Counted from the first letter of the stretch, positions 1 to 8,636 are shown. The stretch is DNA of 20,296 nucleotides from Gemmatimonadota bacterium (GCA_026706505.1 JAPOYQ010000158.1:1-20296); one strand, 5' to 3'. Notes: a model not told the origin generated them from the letters alone. Translations and numbers: made by a program.

Positions 1-754
1 GGTTAAAATCGAACACTTCCACTGAGACGTAGCGCTGGTAGTCCAGTTCCTTGAGCGTCCGCATGACGCTGGCGAAGTCGGTGTTGCCAAAGCCGGGGCC
101 GCGCTTGTTGGCGTCGTTGACGTGGACGTGGTAGAGATGCTCGCCGGAGTCGCGCAAAAGCTGGGCGACGGGAATTTCCTCGGTTGAGCCGGAGCACACA
201 TCGACCATGGTTTGGAAGTGCGGGTGGTCGATTTCGGCGATCATTTTGCGCGCTTCCGCACAGGTGGTGATAATGTTCGTCTGCTCCTTGCTCAGCGACT
301 CTATGCAGAGATAGACGCCGTGCTGCTCGGCCAACTCCAAGCTGTCTTCAAACGCTCCGCGCATGCGGTTCCAGCACTCTTGGTAATCCCATCCTTCCTG
401 CACGTTGCGCTGCATGGGCGAGCCGATGATCATCACTTGGCCGCCGAGGTCGCCGCAAAATTGGACTAGCTCCTTGAAGTACGCACAGGTGCGCTGGTAG
501 ATGGCTGGGTCGGGATGGGTGATGTACAACCCGTCGGGACTGGCCAAGAGCCAGTGCAGGCCGGCGATTTCCACGCCGGCGCGTTCGGCGGCCGCGCGGA
601 TTTGGGCGCGGCGCGATGCGGGGATGTCTTCGACACTGTCGGCGAGGGTAAAGGGGGCGATTTCGACGGCGGCGTAGCCGAGGTCGGCGGCGTAGTCGAA
701 GACCTCTTCGATGGGCCAGTCGGTGAAGTACTCGTTACAGGTGGTGAGTTTCAT
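1..754 (-). CDS. sugar phosphate isomerase/epimerase-like TIM-barrel protein (partial, 3' end outside window)
   Basis: The reading frame begins at ATG 752-754 and stays open to the left edge (251 codons), so the C-terminus is missing. An AAGGAG ribosome binding site lies 8 nt upstream (763-768, reverse strand). The translation starts MKLTTCNEYFTDWP and follows the xylose-isomerase-like / AP-endonuclease-2 TIM-barrel plan. Visible pieces include CIESLSKEQTN (metal-ligand Glu at a strand end), TMVDVCSG (Asp), YHVHVNDANKRGPGFGNTDF (His/Asp) and YVSVEVFDF (Glu). In this family such Glu/Asp/His/Glu residues bind the divalent metal used for ketose epimerisation or isomerisation. The family covers inosose dehydratases, tagatose/psicose epimerases and hydroxypyruvate isomerase, and the substrate cannot be read from sequence. 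It is probably cytoplasmic and in sugar or inositol catabolism (inference). The 136-bp gap to the upstream lipoprotein gene on the same strand argues against tight coupling. Confidence 0.85.
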   Translation of the reverse strand, partial: MKLTTCNEYFTDWPIEEVFDYAADLGYAAVEIAPFTLADSVEDIPASRRAQIRAAAERAGVEIAGLHWLLASPDGLYITHPDPAIYQRTCAYFKELVQFCGDLGGQVMIIGSPMQRNVQEGWDYQECWNRMRGAFEDSLELAEQHGVYLCIESLSKEQTNIITTCAEARKMIAEIDHPHFQTMVDVCSGSTEEIPVAQLLRDSGEHLYHVHVNDANKRGPGFGNTDFASVMRTLKELDYQRYVSVEVFDFN

Positions 755-890
755 GTGGGGTGCTCCTTGTGGGGGTGGGCTTAGAGGTAACTTGCGTCTT
801 TCTTTCATCGCGATTCTCCAAGTCTCAGATGAAATAACGGTACAGACTCCGATAGAATACGGCCAGCGACGATTTGAGCTGGATGATGGT

Positions 891-1880
891 TCATTCGCAT
901 ACGACGCCGTCGTTATCCCGATCGTCCATATACGGATAAACTGGGTGGCTGCTGCAAACAGGGGCTATACCGTGGTTTCGCGCCTCTGCACAAGAGATGC
1001 GCCCATCGCCGTCATCATCATACTCGAGCGGATAGGAATACTCATCGTCACATACGATGCCATCGTCGTCCTCCTCGTCTATAAATGGATAAACTGGGTG
1101 GCTGCTGCAAACAGGAGCTATGCTATGGTGCTCCGCCTCTGCACAAGAGATGCGCCCATCGCCGTCAACGTCATACTCGTTGAGCGCATCTGAATCTTTG
1201 GCACTCGGAGTTGCCGATGCACAATCAATAAACTCTATTTCGACAGAGGAGCAGGCCGAAAGTATGCGCTCCAGTGCTTCCGCCTCCGGCTGGTCAATAG
1301 TGAGGCCATACTTTTGCCGCACTTCGACGATGCGCTGTGCAAACCAGCACTTATTCATGGGCGGCATCCATTCGGCCCCGTCGTAGTGCTTCTTATCGGA
1401 ACCGTTTAATGCAGGGCTGGCAAGCGTCAGATTGAGCGGATCGGAAGCAAAGTCTCGACGTATCTGCATGATATTGGGAATAGGCTCGCATAGCCCACTG
1501 TCATGTGCCTCGGAAAGTGCAACTATGTGCTCAATTTCCGTCTCCTGCTTACTAGAAAAACACTCTCCAGTGTAAGGACTGTATATGCCGCCGAGTTCCT
1601 CGATAATGTCATCCTCGACAGACTGAGAGTAGCGATAGTCGCTGCGATCATAAGGGGAACATCTACTTTCGTCCCGAATCCCGATCCCTCGCCAATGGTT
1701 TTCTGCATTCCCAATCGCATGGTCTTCGCCATCGTGCTCTTGTGCAGTGGTGAATTTCCCCCGTCGATAGCTGTCTGTATTACCAGTATGATCTCTACTG
1801 CCGTCAATGGGATTGTCATCGTCACCGCAGGCGATGAGCAGGGCATTGGCGAGCAAAATAGTGTATTTAAGGGTTCTCAT
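891..1880 (-). CDS. secreted lipoprotein nuclease: DUF1524/HNH-type domain plus two EF-hand/Excalibur units
   Basis: 329 aa. Residues 1-18 form a lipoprotein signal peptide with lipobox LIAC (Cys18). After an Asp-rich linker, residues 80-200 match the DUF1524/HNH extracellular nuclease family: EIEHIVALSEAHDSG (catalytic His118), DPLNL, the Asn/Asp/Lys stretch near 159-164, and AEWMPP (169-174) before YGLTID. The C-terminus holds two copies of a 51-residue unit. Each has an exact EF-hand loop (D237-D239-D241-G-x-I-x3-E248; D288-D290-D292-G-x-I-x3-E299) followed by an Excalibur-like motif. The last, D320-x-D322-x-D324-G-V-V-C-E329, is canonical and ends the protein. It is predicted to be a calcium-dependent nuclease anchored in the envelope (inference from domains). 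The start is the ATG giving the lipobox; its ribosome binding site is weak (AGAGA). It is transcribed divergently from the barrel gene at 2056. Confidence 0.82.
   Translation of the reverse strand: MRTLKYTILLANALLIACGDDDNPIDGSRDHTGNTDSYRRGKFTTAQEHDGEDHAIGNAENHWRGIGIRDESRCSPYDRSDYRYSQSVEDDIIEELGGIYSPYTGECFSSKQETEIEHIVALSEAHDSGLCEPIPNIMQIRRDFASDPLNLTLASPALNGSDKKHYDGAEWMPPMNKCWFAQRIVEVRQKYGLTIDQPEAEALERILSACSSVEIEFIDCASATPSAKDSDALNEYDVDGDGRISCAEAEHHSIAPVCSSHPVYPFIDEEDDDGIVCDDEYSYPLEYDDDGDGRISCAEARNHGIAPVCSSHPVYPYMDDRDNDGVVCE
934..1175 (-). repeat. intragenic direct repeat encoding the EF-hand/Excalibur unit
   Basis: Two nearly identical blocks, 934-1022 and 1087-1175, are offset by exactly 153 bases (51 codons). 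Each encodes the second half of an EF-hand loop, an APVCSSHPVYP stretch and the start of an Excalibur motif. The high nucleotide identity implies recent in-frame duplication. Confidence 0.85.
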
Positions 1881-2055
1881 GTATGGTCTCTTTGGGGGAC
1901 GGAAACGCCCAATCCACCTCGGCGACTGCCCGCTTGGGACTGTAACCTAAAGGAAACAGAATAGGGAATCAAAGGATACACTAGCCACTGTTTCCGCCAC
2001 TGACTGAGCCTCATGGCACGGTCGTTGCAATAGTCGAGAAAAAGGAGGAAGGACT

Positions 2056-3609
2056 ATGTGGCGACTGTGGATGTTGATATTGGTCGGCCCGATGTGGGCC
2101 GAGGGGGATTTGGGGGAGGAGGAAGCGGGTTATTTGGAGCAGCGGTTGGACGATTTGGGAGGGCTAGACGCGGCGGCCGTGCGGTGGCGGGTGCGCGGGG
2201 CCGAAGCGGCTCGGGAACGGTGGCAGTTGTATCAGCGGGTAGAGGTCGCGCCAGTTAGCGGACAGGCGTTTTTTGGCTTGGCCGAACGCGACCCAGGCGA
2301 GTCTGGGTGGAGCGATTTTAGGACGTTTTACTACGCAGTGCAGAGGCGGCGATCCGAATGGGTCGTCGGCGACCTGCGGGCCGGTACGGGTGCGGGCTTG
2401 GTGTTTGGGCGCTACCGGCGCGGGAGTATTGCGCCGAGGATGCCGGCGGGAGACAGTCGCCGCTTGGGGTATCGCTCTAGCGGAGAGAACCACGCCCTGC
2501 GCGGCGCGGCGTGGCGCTATGAGGGTCGGGTGTGGAGTGGAATGCTGCTCGGGGGTTGGACGCGCCGGGATGGGCGCTTGGACGAGCAAGGGCAGGTGCG
2601 GTCGCTGCCGGAAAGCGGCTATCACGTGACCGCGACCGAAGTGGCCGGCCGCGACCTGCTGGGCATTCGGGCCGGTGGTGGTCGGCTGCACTGGCGGGGC
2701 GAGCATTGGCAGTGGGGCACGACCCTGCTGGCCTTGGACTTTTCTCATTACATCGACTTGCGCCGGAATGGACGGACGCCTTGGGGCTTTGTCGGCGACG
2801 AGCAGCGCATGGGGGCTGTGGATGTGCGCGTGGATTGGGATCGAGGTCGAGCGGCGTTGGAGGTGGCTGGCGATGGGGTAGGGCACTGGGGGATAGTTGG
2901 GGAACTGCGAGGGCGGCATGGGGGTCTGCGGCTGAGGACGCTGGGCCGCTACTACGCGCCGGGGTTCCACAGCTTCTTTGGCGCGGCTCCAGGGACTTCG
3001 TCCATGCAAAACGAACGGGGTGTCGTTGCTGAGGTCAGTGGGCGTGGCTGTCGTGGTTACGTGGATGTGTATCGCCGGCCTGCACGCTCCTACTTCATAC
3101 CGGTGCCGGTCACGTATGCTACTTGGGGAGGCGAGTTGCGACAGCGGTGGGGCCACCGCTGGGAAATGCGCGGGCAGTGGCAGAGACGCCTACGGCCACA
3201 CTGGACGGACGGGCGGTTGGTGCAAGAGCGCAGCCACAAATGGCGTTTGGATTTGGAGCGGGGGACTTGGCGCTGGCGCAGTGAATTGGTGCGCTGGCAT
3301 CGCGCCGCCCGCGCCGAGTGGGGCCTGCTGGGCAGCGTGCGGTTTAAGACGCGCTGGCTGACCTTGCACGTGAGCCGCTTCCGCACGGACTCGTATTGGA
3401 CGCGGATATACGAATACGAGGTGGATCTGCCCGGAGCCGTGAGCGTTCGTCCGCTCTACGGCACGGGCTGGCGCGGGTACGCGCTCGTGGAGATTGCCTA
3501 TCGCGGCTGGCGGCTGAGCAGCCGCTACCGCATCCAGCGCGACCAGCGGCTGAGGCACTACGGAGGCGTGCAGATTGACTGGACCCGAGGTCATATTGAC
3601 AAGCATTAG
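2056..3609 (+). CDS. probable outer-membrane beta-barrel protein, Arg/Trp-rich
   Basis: 517 aa, starting at ATG 2056 just after a strong AAGGAGG ribosome binding site (2042-2048). Residues 1-15 look like a short signal peptide ending in WA before EGD. A short acidic helical stretch follows (residues 18-60). The rest is a long run of alternating aromatic/Arg strands separated by turns (for example WVVGDLRAGTGAGLVFGRY, HWQWGTTLLALDFSHYIDL, YGGVQIDW near the end), as in outer-membrane barrels. The GDLRAGTGAGLVFGR stretch resembles a turn I associate with the barrel proteins of FCB bacteria that carry an N-terminal helix-hairpin-helix segment; the helical N-terminus here could be a reduced form of that (low certainty). 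No catalytic motif is visible. It could instead be a periplasmic beta-rich protein. The downstream protease gene is 176 bp away. Confidence 0.6.
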   Translation: MWRLWMLILVGPMWAEGDLGEEEAGYLEQRLDDLGGLDAAAVRWRVRGAEAARERWQLYQRVEVAPVSGQAFFGLAERDPGESGWSDFRTFYYAVQRRRSEWVVGDLRAGTGAGLVFGRYRRGSIAPRMPAGDSRRLGYRSSGENHALRGAAWRYEGRVWSGMLLGGWTRRDGRLDEQGQVRSLPESGYHVTATEVAGRDLLGIRAGGGRLHWRGEHWQWGTTLLALDFSHYIDLRRNGRTPWGFVGDEQRMGAVDVRVDWDRGRAALEVAGDGVGHWGIVGELRGRHGGLRLRTLGRYYAPGFHSFFGAAPGTSSMQNERGVVAEVSGRGCRGYVDVYRRPARSYFIPVPVTYATWGGELRQRWGHRWEMRGQWQRRLRPHWTDGRLVQERSHKWRLDLERGTWRWRSELVRWHRAARAEWGLLGSVRFKTRWLTLHVSRFRTDSYWTRIYEYEVDLPGAVSVRPLYGTGWRGYALVEIAYRGWRLSSRYRIQRDQRLRHYGGVQIDWTRGHIDKH

Positions 3610-3624
3610 CAGCGCAGATAAGTT
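3596..3624 (+). promoter_or_regulatory. possible sigma70-type promoter upstream of the M6 protease gene
   Basis: A perfect -35 hexamer TTGACA (3596-3601) is followed, 17 nt later, by TAAGTT (3619-3624), a weak -10 match. It overlaps the end of the barrel gene and would leave a leader of about 155 nt before the protease start. Confidence 0.3.
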
Positions 3625-3785
3625 GAAATATGCCTCCCAATAAAAGCACTGTTCGAATCCATCAAACGTTTGGCATAACTTCTGCGGCCATGAATGGTCC
3701 GACACCCGTACCGCTTCTCTTAGACGATCTTTCCACAGAGGGCATCAGTTGAAACGGGCCACTTGATCCGGCTTCCCGCCTGAAT

Positions 3786-6455
3786 TTGATGATTAAATCC
3801 GCTGCCAAAAACGCCCTCGTCGTCGCTTGGGTCATCGCCGCCGAGGCCGGCGCGACCCCCCTGCAAGGCATCGCCCCCCAAACCGGGCACATCCACGCCC
3901 TGACCATCTTCGCGCACTTTGCCAATGAGGGTGGCTTGGGCCGCGAGGCCCCGTCTTTTGCGGCGGAGATTTTCGCCGAGCAGCCGGGCAGCCTGACCCA
4001 TTTCTACCGCGAGATGTCGCGCGGGCAGTTCGAGCTCACCGGCGAGGTGCTGCCCCGCCGGTACGCGGCCAACAGCAATGCCGAGGTGTACGTGGACGAA
4101 GAGGCTGGTTATGGCCGCTTCGCCCGCGAGATCATAGAGGCTGCTGATGCCGACGTGGATTTTAGCCGCTACGACAACGACGGCCCCGACGGAGTCCCCA
4201 ACTCCGGCGATGACGATGGATACGTGGATTATATTTTTATCGTCTCGGCCTCGGCTCCGCCGGGCTTTATCGTCGGAGATGCCACGGGAGTCTCCCGGCT
4301 AGGGTTGAGCTATGACTTCGTAAGCCAAGACCGCGCTTTGCACGGTGGCTTCATCCGGGTCCAGTCGAAAAGTGGCTCCGTGCAACGCGGCAAAAATTTC
4401 GCCGATGCCGTGGGCATCATGGCCCACGAGTTTGGGCACTTTCTGGGCCTGCCCGACTTGTACGATCTCGACCGCGGATCTGAGCCGGACCACGACTCGG
4501 GCGGCATTGGCTATTGGGGCTTGATGGCGCACGGCATCCGAGGCTGGGACGAGATAAGTGGCCCCAACCCCTTTTGCGCTTGGAGCTTGGGGCAGCTTGG
4601 CTGGCTGGGGGTAAACAACCAACAGCTCAAAGTGCTGAGCGAAGACCAAGACGATGTGGTCTTTGCCGATGTCAACGCTGGCGGCGATGTATATTTGCTG
4701 CCCGCACCCGCGCCCGCCGAACACTTTTTCCTCGTGGAGTTCCGCAGCCGCCAGCACAGCTACTACGAGCGCAATCTGCCCGGTGAAGGCTTGCTGATCT
4801 GGCGCATAAATCCCAATCGCAATGGCAATAATATGGAGGCCATCAAACAGGTGGACTTAGTATGCGCCGATGGGCTTTTTAGGGATGCGGGTTTCCCCTT
4901 GGGCCGCACTCCGGCTCCGTTCAGCGGCCGCGACAACCTCGACTTTTGGGCGCACGACGACCGCTATCGCACGGATTTTGGCGGCAACCTCGGAGACGCC
5001 ACCGACGTGTTTGACGGCGAGCAATTTACCGACTTCTGGGCTGCGTCCAATCCAGCGTCCACTACTGGGATTAGTGTGACCCGCATCCGCCGTGAGGGTG
5101 ACCGGATGATGGCCGACCTCAAGCTGCAAGACCACCGTCGCGCTGGCCCGATTACCCATATGGAAATCTGGAGGGACCGCATTGAAATCGTCGGCGACGT
5201 GACCGTTCTGCCTGAAGGGCATCTCGATGTCCGCACTGGTGCGGAGGTGCTAGTGGGGCCGGATGCGCTGGCTGCGGGTGCGGATACGGCGCGCGTGGAG
5301 TTGATAGTGTACGGCGACTTCATCGTCGGTGTTTCAGGGCATGGGCAAACCGCTTTTCGCTCGGCGGCAGCCGACCCGCAGCCCGGAGATTGGCAGGGCA
5401 TCGTGCTGCACTCAACCTCCTCGGTCTATTTGCGCAGCGTCCATATTGACCACGCCCGCTATGGGCTATTGGCCAAAAAGCTCGACCACACCATTACCTT
5501 GGAAGATGTGGCAATCCGCCACGCTGGCGAGGACGGCATTCGCTTAGAAAACATCGCAGAGGAGATCTTCTTTGATGGCGTGCAGGTCGAGGAATCGGGT
5601 GGCGTGGGCATTTGGATCGCCGGCTCGGGCTTGATGCGGATAAACCAAGCCGAGCTGCACGACAATGGCCGCGCAGGCCTCTGGCGCGAAGGTGGGTATT
5701 TATCGTTGCTCGACAGTCGTTTCAACAATAACGGCTCGTCCGCGCCCGAGGAAGCCAACTTGGTCTTGGGGCGGGGGGCCAGCGGCAAGGTGGCGGGCAA
5801 TTCGTTTGCTGGTGGAATTGGGATTTACTGCGTGGAGACGCGGGAGGTCGAGATCGAGGACAACGCGCTGTACAATCACGAAGTTGGTCTTTGGTCTAGA
5901 AGCGCGCGCCCGCGTATTATGCGCAATCAATTCTTCCGCAATGCGTTGGCCCTGCGGGTGGAAGGGAGCGTAGTGCCGGCGCGACTGGTCTTGAACGGCG
6001 TTCAAGAGGGTGAGCAACTGATCGACAACCAAACTGATCAATCACTGCAGGCGATTAACAATTGGTGGGGGAATGAGGACGAGAGTTGGATCGAGGCCCG
6101 GATCAGCGGCGATGTCAACTGGCAGCCCTTCCTCAACTTCGACCCGCGCATACCGTTGAACTTTGCCTTGGGACAGAATTATCCCAACCCGTTCAACGTG
6201 GGTACGCAGATCGACTATCAGATCGGGATCAACGACCCCATTGTCGCCGGCGAGACTACGGTCGAGTTGGAAGTTCGCACCTTGACCGGCGGCTTAGTGC
6301 GGCACTTAGTTGAGGGATTGGCAGCCCCAGGGTTGTACAGCACTTCTTGGGATGGCCGCGACGAACGTGGCGAGCGCGTGGCCAGTGGTATGTATTACTA
6401 CGTGTTGCGTATCGGGCCGATCGCCCACGCCAAAAAAATGATCTTTATCAAATGA
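3786..6455 (+). CDS. secreted M6-family metalloprotease with beta-helix and FlgD-like C-terminal domain
   Basis: 889 aa from TTG 3786; the adjacent ATG 3789 gives 888 aa and is an equally good start. No clear ribosome binding site is visible and no other start codon lies between it and the upstream stop. A signal peptide is visible (hydrophobic NALVVAWVIAAEAGA). The M6 (immune inhibitor A-like) catalytic domain spans about residues 35-430. It carries zinc motif H214-E215-x2-H218-x2-G-x2-D224 (HEFGHFLGLPD) and a likely Met-turn at GYWGLMAHG. Residues about 470-760 show repeated short strands with Asn/Gly turns (LEDVAIRHAGEDGIRL, LLDSRFNNNG), a right-handed beta-helix. The tail (about 790-889) starts with NYPNPFN and ends as a FlgD-type Ig fold (SWDGRDERGERVASGMYYYVL), a layout used for secretion or surface sorting in FCB-type bacteria. 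The role is inferred as extracellular proteolysis with adhesion or glycan binding through the helix. It overlaps nadB by 4 bases. Confidence 0.88.
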   Translation: MMIKSAAKNALVVAWVIAAEAGATPLQGIAPQTGHIHALTIFAHFANEGGLGREAPSFAAEIFAEQPGSLTHFYREMSRGQFELTGEVLPRRYAANSNAEVYVDEEAGYGRFAREIIEAADADVDFSRYDNDGPDGVPNSGDDDGYVDYIFIVSASAPPGFIVGDATGVSRLGLSYDFVSQDRALHGGFIRVQSKSGSVQRGKNFADAVGIMAHEFGHFLGLPDLYDLDRGSEPDHDSGGIGYWGLMAHGIRGWDEISGPNPFCAWSLGQLGWLGVNNQQLKVLSEDQDDVVFADVNAGGDVYLLPAPAPAEHFFLVEFRSRQHSYYERNLPGEGLLIWRINPNRNGNNMEAIKQVDLVCADGLFRDAGFPLGRTPAPFSGRDNLDFWAHDDRYRTDFGGNLGDATDVFDGEQFTDFWAASNPASTTGISVTRIRREGDRMMADLKLQDHRRAGPITHMEIWRDRIEIVGDVTVLPEGHLDVRTGAEVLVGPDALAAGADTARVELIVYGDFIVGVSGHGQTAFRSAAADPQPGDWQGIVLHSTSSVYLRSVHIDHARYGLLAKKLDHTITLEDVAIRHAGEDGIRLENIAEEIFFDGVQVEESGGVGIWIAGSGLMRINQAELHDNGRAGLWREGGYLSLLDSRFNNNGSSAPEEANLVLGRGASGKVAGNSFAGGIGIYCVETREVEIEDNALYNHEVGLWSRSARPRIMRNQFFRNALALRVEGSVVPARLVLNGVQEGEQLIDNQTDQSLQAINNWWGNEDESWIEARISGDVNWQPFLNFDPRIPLNFALGQNYPNPFNVGTQIDYQIGINDPIVAGETTVELEVRTLTGGLVRHLVEGLAAPGLYSTSWDGRDERGERVASGMYYYVLRIGPIAHAKKMIFIK

Positions 6456-8005
6456 AAATCGAGGCGGATTATTTAGTTCTCGGCAGCGGGATTGCCGGTT
6501 TGTTCTTTGCCCTCAAGGCCGCTCAGCACGGGTCCGTGGCCGTGGTGACCAAGCGCGAGCGGCGCGAGTCTAACACGCAATACGCGCAAGGCGGCATTGC
6601 CGCGGCCATGGATGGAGCCGATTCGGTTGCAAGCCACGCGCAGGACACGGTTGCGGCGGGCGCGGGCCTGTGCGACCGCGCGGTTGTCGAAGGGGTGGTA
6701 GCTGAAGGGCCAGAGGTGGTGGACGAGCTGTTGGCGATTGGCGCGCAGTTCAACGAAGCGCGGCCCGGGGTATTGGCATTGGGGCGCGAAGGTGGGCACG
6801 CCCATGCTCGGGTGGTGCATGCGGACGACATGACCGGCCGCGAGGTGACGCGCGCCTTGGTCGCGGCCGTGCAAGCGCTGCCGCAGGTGACCTTGTACGA
6901 TCACCATTTGGCGATAGACTTAATGGTGGACGAGCAACGGCGTTGCCACGGGGCTTGGGTATTGGACTCAGCCACGCCTATCGCCGCCTTAGCATCAGTT
7001 ACGCTGCTGGCCACGGGTGGTTGCGGGCAGGTCTTTTTACATACGACCAATCCGCGCGTGGCCTCCGGCGATGGGATTGCCATGGCTTGGCGGGCCGGAG
7101 CTAGGGTGAGCAACATGGAGTTTATGCAGTTCCACCCGACCATGCTCTACGATCCGGGGCGGCCCTCGTTCCTGATTACCGAGGCTTTGCGCGGCTTTGG
7201 TGCCGTGCTGATCGACGAGCGCGGCGCGGCATTTACCGACCCGTTGCAGACGCGCGATGTGGTGTCGCGGGCCATTGTCGCGCAGATGCAGGAAAGCGGT
7301 GCCGAGTGTGTCTATTTGGACGTCACCGGCCAAGATGCCGACCAGACCCGCCGCCGATTCCCCAATATCTATCGGCATTGTTTGGGAATGGGCGTGGACA
7401 TGACTGAGATGCCGATTCCGGTGGTGCCGGCGGCTCACTATAGCTGCGGTGGGGTGTGGACGGACGCGCATGGCCAGACGGATATTGAGGGCCTATACGC
7501 GGCTGGCGAGGTGGCGATGAGTGGGTTTCAGGGAGCCAATCGGCTGGCGAGTAATTCGCTGTTGGAGGGGTTGGTTTTTGCGCGGCGCGCTGTCGAGCAT
7601 GCCAAGACAGTTGCGCCCGTGACTGAGGGCCGGTTCGAGATGACGCATGCGGGCGATGCTGTTGCACCTGATGCGCTGGAGGAGCGGCGGGAGTTGCTGC
7701 GGCGCTTGATGTGGGACGAAGTGGGGATCGTGCGCAGCGACTGCGGCTTGGCGCAGGCTCAGGAGGAGACGGAGCGGATGGCGCGAGAAATTGAAGCTTT
7801 GTACAGCGAGCACCAGCTCGACGCCGAGCTAGTCCAGCTACGCAGCTTGGCGACTGTAGCCCAGCTCATTGCCCGCTCGGCGCGGCAGCGCTTGGAAAGC
7901 CGCGGCGTCCACTACAACCGCGAGCATCCCGCGCGCGACGATGTTTGCTGGCAGCGGCCGACGTTGCTGGTGAGGGAGCAGGTAGCGGCGTCAAAAATAC
8001 ACTAG
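6452..8005 (+). CDS. nadB: L-aspartate oxidase
   Basis: 517 aa, the usual NadB length. It catalyses FAD-dependent oxidation of L-aspartate to iminoaspartate, the first step of de novo NAD synthesis in the cytoplasm. Visible features are the dinucleotide-binding GSGIAG (residues 11-16), the FAD-contacting ESNTQYAQGGIAA (39-51), FMQFHPTML (about 224-232, substrate pocket), RDVVSRAI, HYSCGGVWTD, and the family-typical GANRLASNSLLEGLV, which favours NadB over succinate dehydrogenase SdhA. The chosen ATG sits in an ATGA overlap with the protease stop codon, and translation begins MKIEADYLVLGSG as in the family; longer in-frame starts inside the protease gene are unnecessary. No nadA or nadC lies in the window. 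The 3' end overlaps the convergent barrel gene by 15 bp. Confidence 0.95.
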   Translation: MKIEADYLVLGSGIAGLFFALKAAQHGSVAVVTKRERRESNTQYAQGGIAAAMDGADSVASHAQDTVAAGAGLCDRAVVEGVVAEGPEVVDELLAIGAQFNEARPGVLALGREGGHAHARVVHADDMTGREVTRALVAAVQALPQVTLYDHHLAIDLMVDEQRRCHGAWVLDSATPIAALASVTLLATGGCGQVFLHTTNPRVASGDGIAMAWRAGARVSNMEFMQFHPTMLYDPGRPSFLITEALRGFGAVLIDERGAAFTDPLQTRDVVSRAIVAQMQESGAECVYLDVTGQDADQTRRRFPNIYRHCLGMGVDMTEMPIPVVPAAHYSCGGVWTDAHGQTDIEGLYAAGEVAMSGFQGANRLASNSLLEGLVFARRAVEHAKTVAPVTEGRFEMTHAGDAVAPDALEERRELLRRLMWDEVGIVRSDCGLAQAQEETERMAREIEALYSEHQLDAELVQLRSLATVAQLIARSARQRLESRGVHYNREHPARDDVCWQRPTLLVREQVAASKIH

Positions 8006-8015
8006 CGCCGCTACC
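7981..8015. terminator. inverted repeat at the convergent nadB / barrel gene ends, possible bidirectional terminator
   Basis: GGTAGCGGCG (7981-7990) and CGCCGCTACC (8006-8015) form a perfect 10-bp stem around a 15-nt loop. The loop is exactly the segment shared by the two convergent genes and contains both stop codons. No long T-tract follows on either strand, so termination efficiency is uncertain. Confidence 0.5.
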
Positions 8016-8584
8016 TCCGTTTGGAAGGTCTTGAGGGACCATTCCCGCTCGCGGTTAGGGAATTCTTCGTGGCGATAGCTCAGGTATAGTCCGGTCTGGC
8101 CACTTAGGCTGATGCGTCGGAAGGGAAACCAGTCGGTACCTAAACCCAGCGCTATCCCCAGATCGCTATCGGTTTCGGTTGTGGTGCGTTGTGCCCTCGA
8201 AGCGCTGTCTAATCGGTGATTGCGAAAATAAAAATTCGCGTGGGCTTGATAAAAAATAAAAGGGGCGACGTGGTCGTGCAGAGGGCGGTAGTGCTTTATG
8301 GTAGGACGCAGTTGCAGCCTTAGAGAACGATGTTGGGATCGGGTATCGTACCGGTCGGGGTTGTCGAGGTCGTCGGAAGTGAACTCGCTGTAGTACGACG
8401 AAACGTCTATTTCCAGGCCGAGGGCCGTGACGGGAGAGCGTACTTTCCACAGGCTGAGGCTGAGTTTGCTGCTGGAAGGCAAGGCTACACCCAACGCCCA
8501 GTTGCCCCGGTCGGCCAAGGGGTCTTGGTCCGCGGCGGCGGTACCTATCAACAGGACGATACCGATCAGAGGGAAAGTAAGCAT
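7991..8584 (-). CDS. small outer-membrane beta-barrel-like protein, paralog B
   Basis: 197 aa from ATG 8582-8584, chosen because GGAGAGAG lies directly upstream and the product then starts with a clean signal peptide (MLTFPLIGIVLLIGTAAA, cleavage near ADQ). A start at 8614 would add 10 residues and lacks this support. The mature part has alternating strands and ends in aromatic Phe (VAALVYF), the usual C-terminal signature of outer-membrane barrels. It is clearly paralogous to the 197-aa product of 9575-10168: both share ADQxPLAxRGxWALGVALPSSS, LRPTIKHYRPLHD, and GxxWFPFxRISLxGQTGL. Function is unknown. It lies last in a same-strand run after the repeat lipoprotein (52-bp gap). Confidence 0.7.
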   Translation of the reverse strand: MLTFPLIGIVLLIGTAAADQDPLADRGNWALGVALPSSSKLSLSLWKVRSPVTALGLEIDVSSYYSEFTSDDLDNPDRYDTRSQHRSLRLQLRPTIKHYRPLHDHVAPFIFYQAHANFYFRNHRLDSASRAQRTTTETDSDLGIALGLGTDWFPFRRISLSGQTGLYLSYRHEEFPNREREWSLKTFQTEVAALVYF

Positions 8585-8636
8585 GGCTCTCTCCACAAAA
8601 GAAACGGGGCTCATCTATAGCTTAGAACATCCTCAC

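Noticed and set aside
711..1193. Forward frame opposite the nuclease Excalibur repeats
   Set aside because: Its apparent repeats (WVAAANR) are the antisense reading of the EF-hand/Excalibur duplication.
2164..3156. Long reverse-strand open frame opposite the barrel gene
   Set aside because: It is a high-GC shadow of the forward gene, Pro/Arg-rich with no family features. The forward frame has a strong ribosome binding site and a signal peptide.
3646..3668. GTTCGAATCC, a T-loop-like string suggesting a tRNA gene
   Set aside because: The flanking bases do not form the 5-bp T stem, and no anticodon or acceptor stem is visible.
6347..6451. N-terminal extension of NadB into the protease gene
   Set aside because: The extra 35 residues are out-of-frame protease codons, and the ATG at 6452 gives the family-standard N-terminus.
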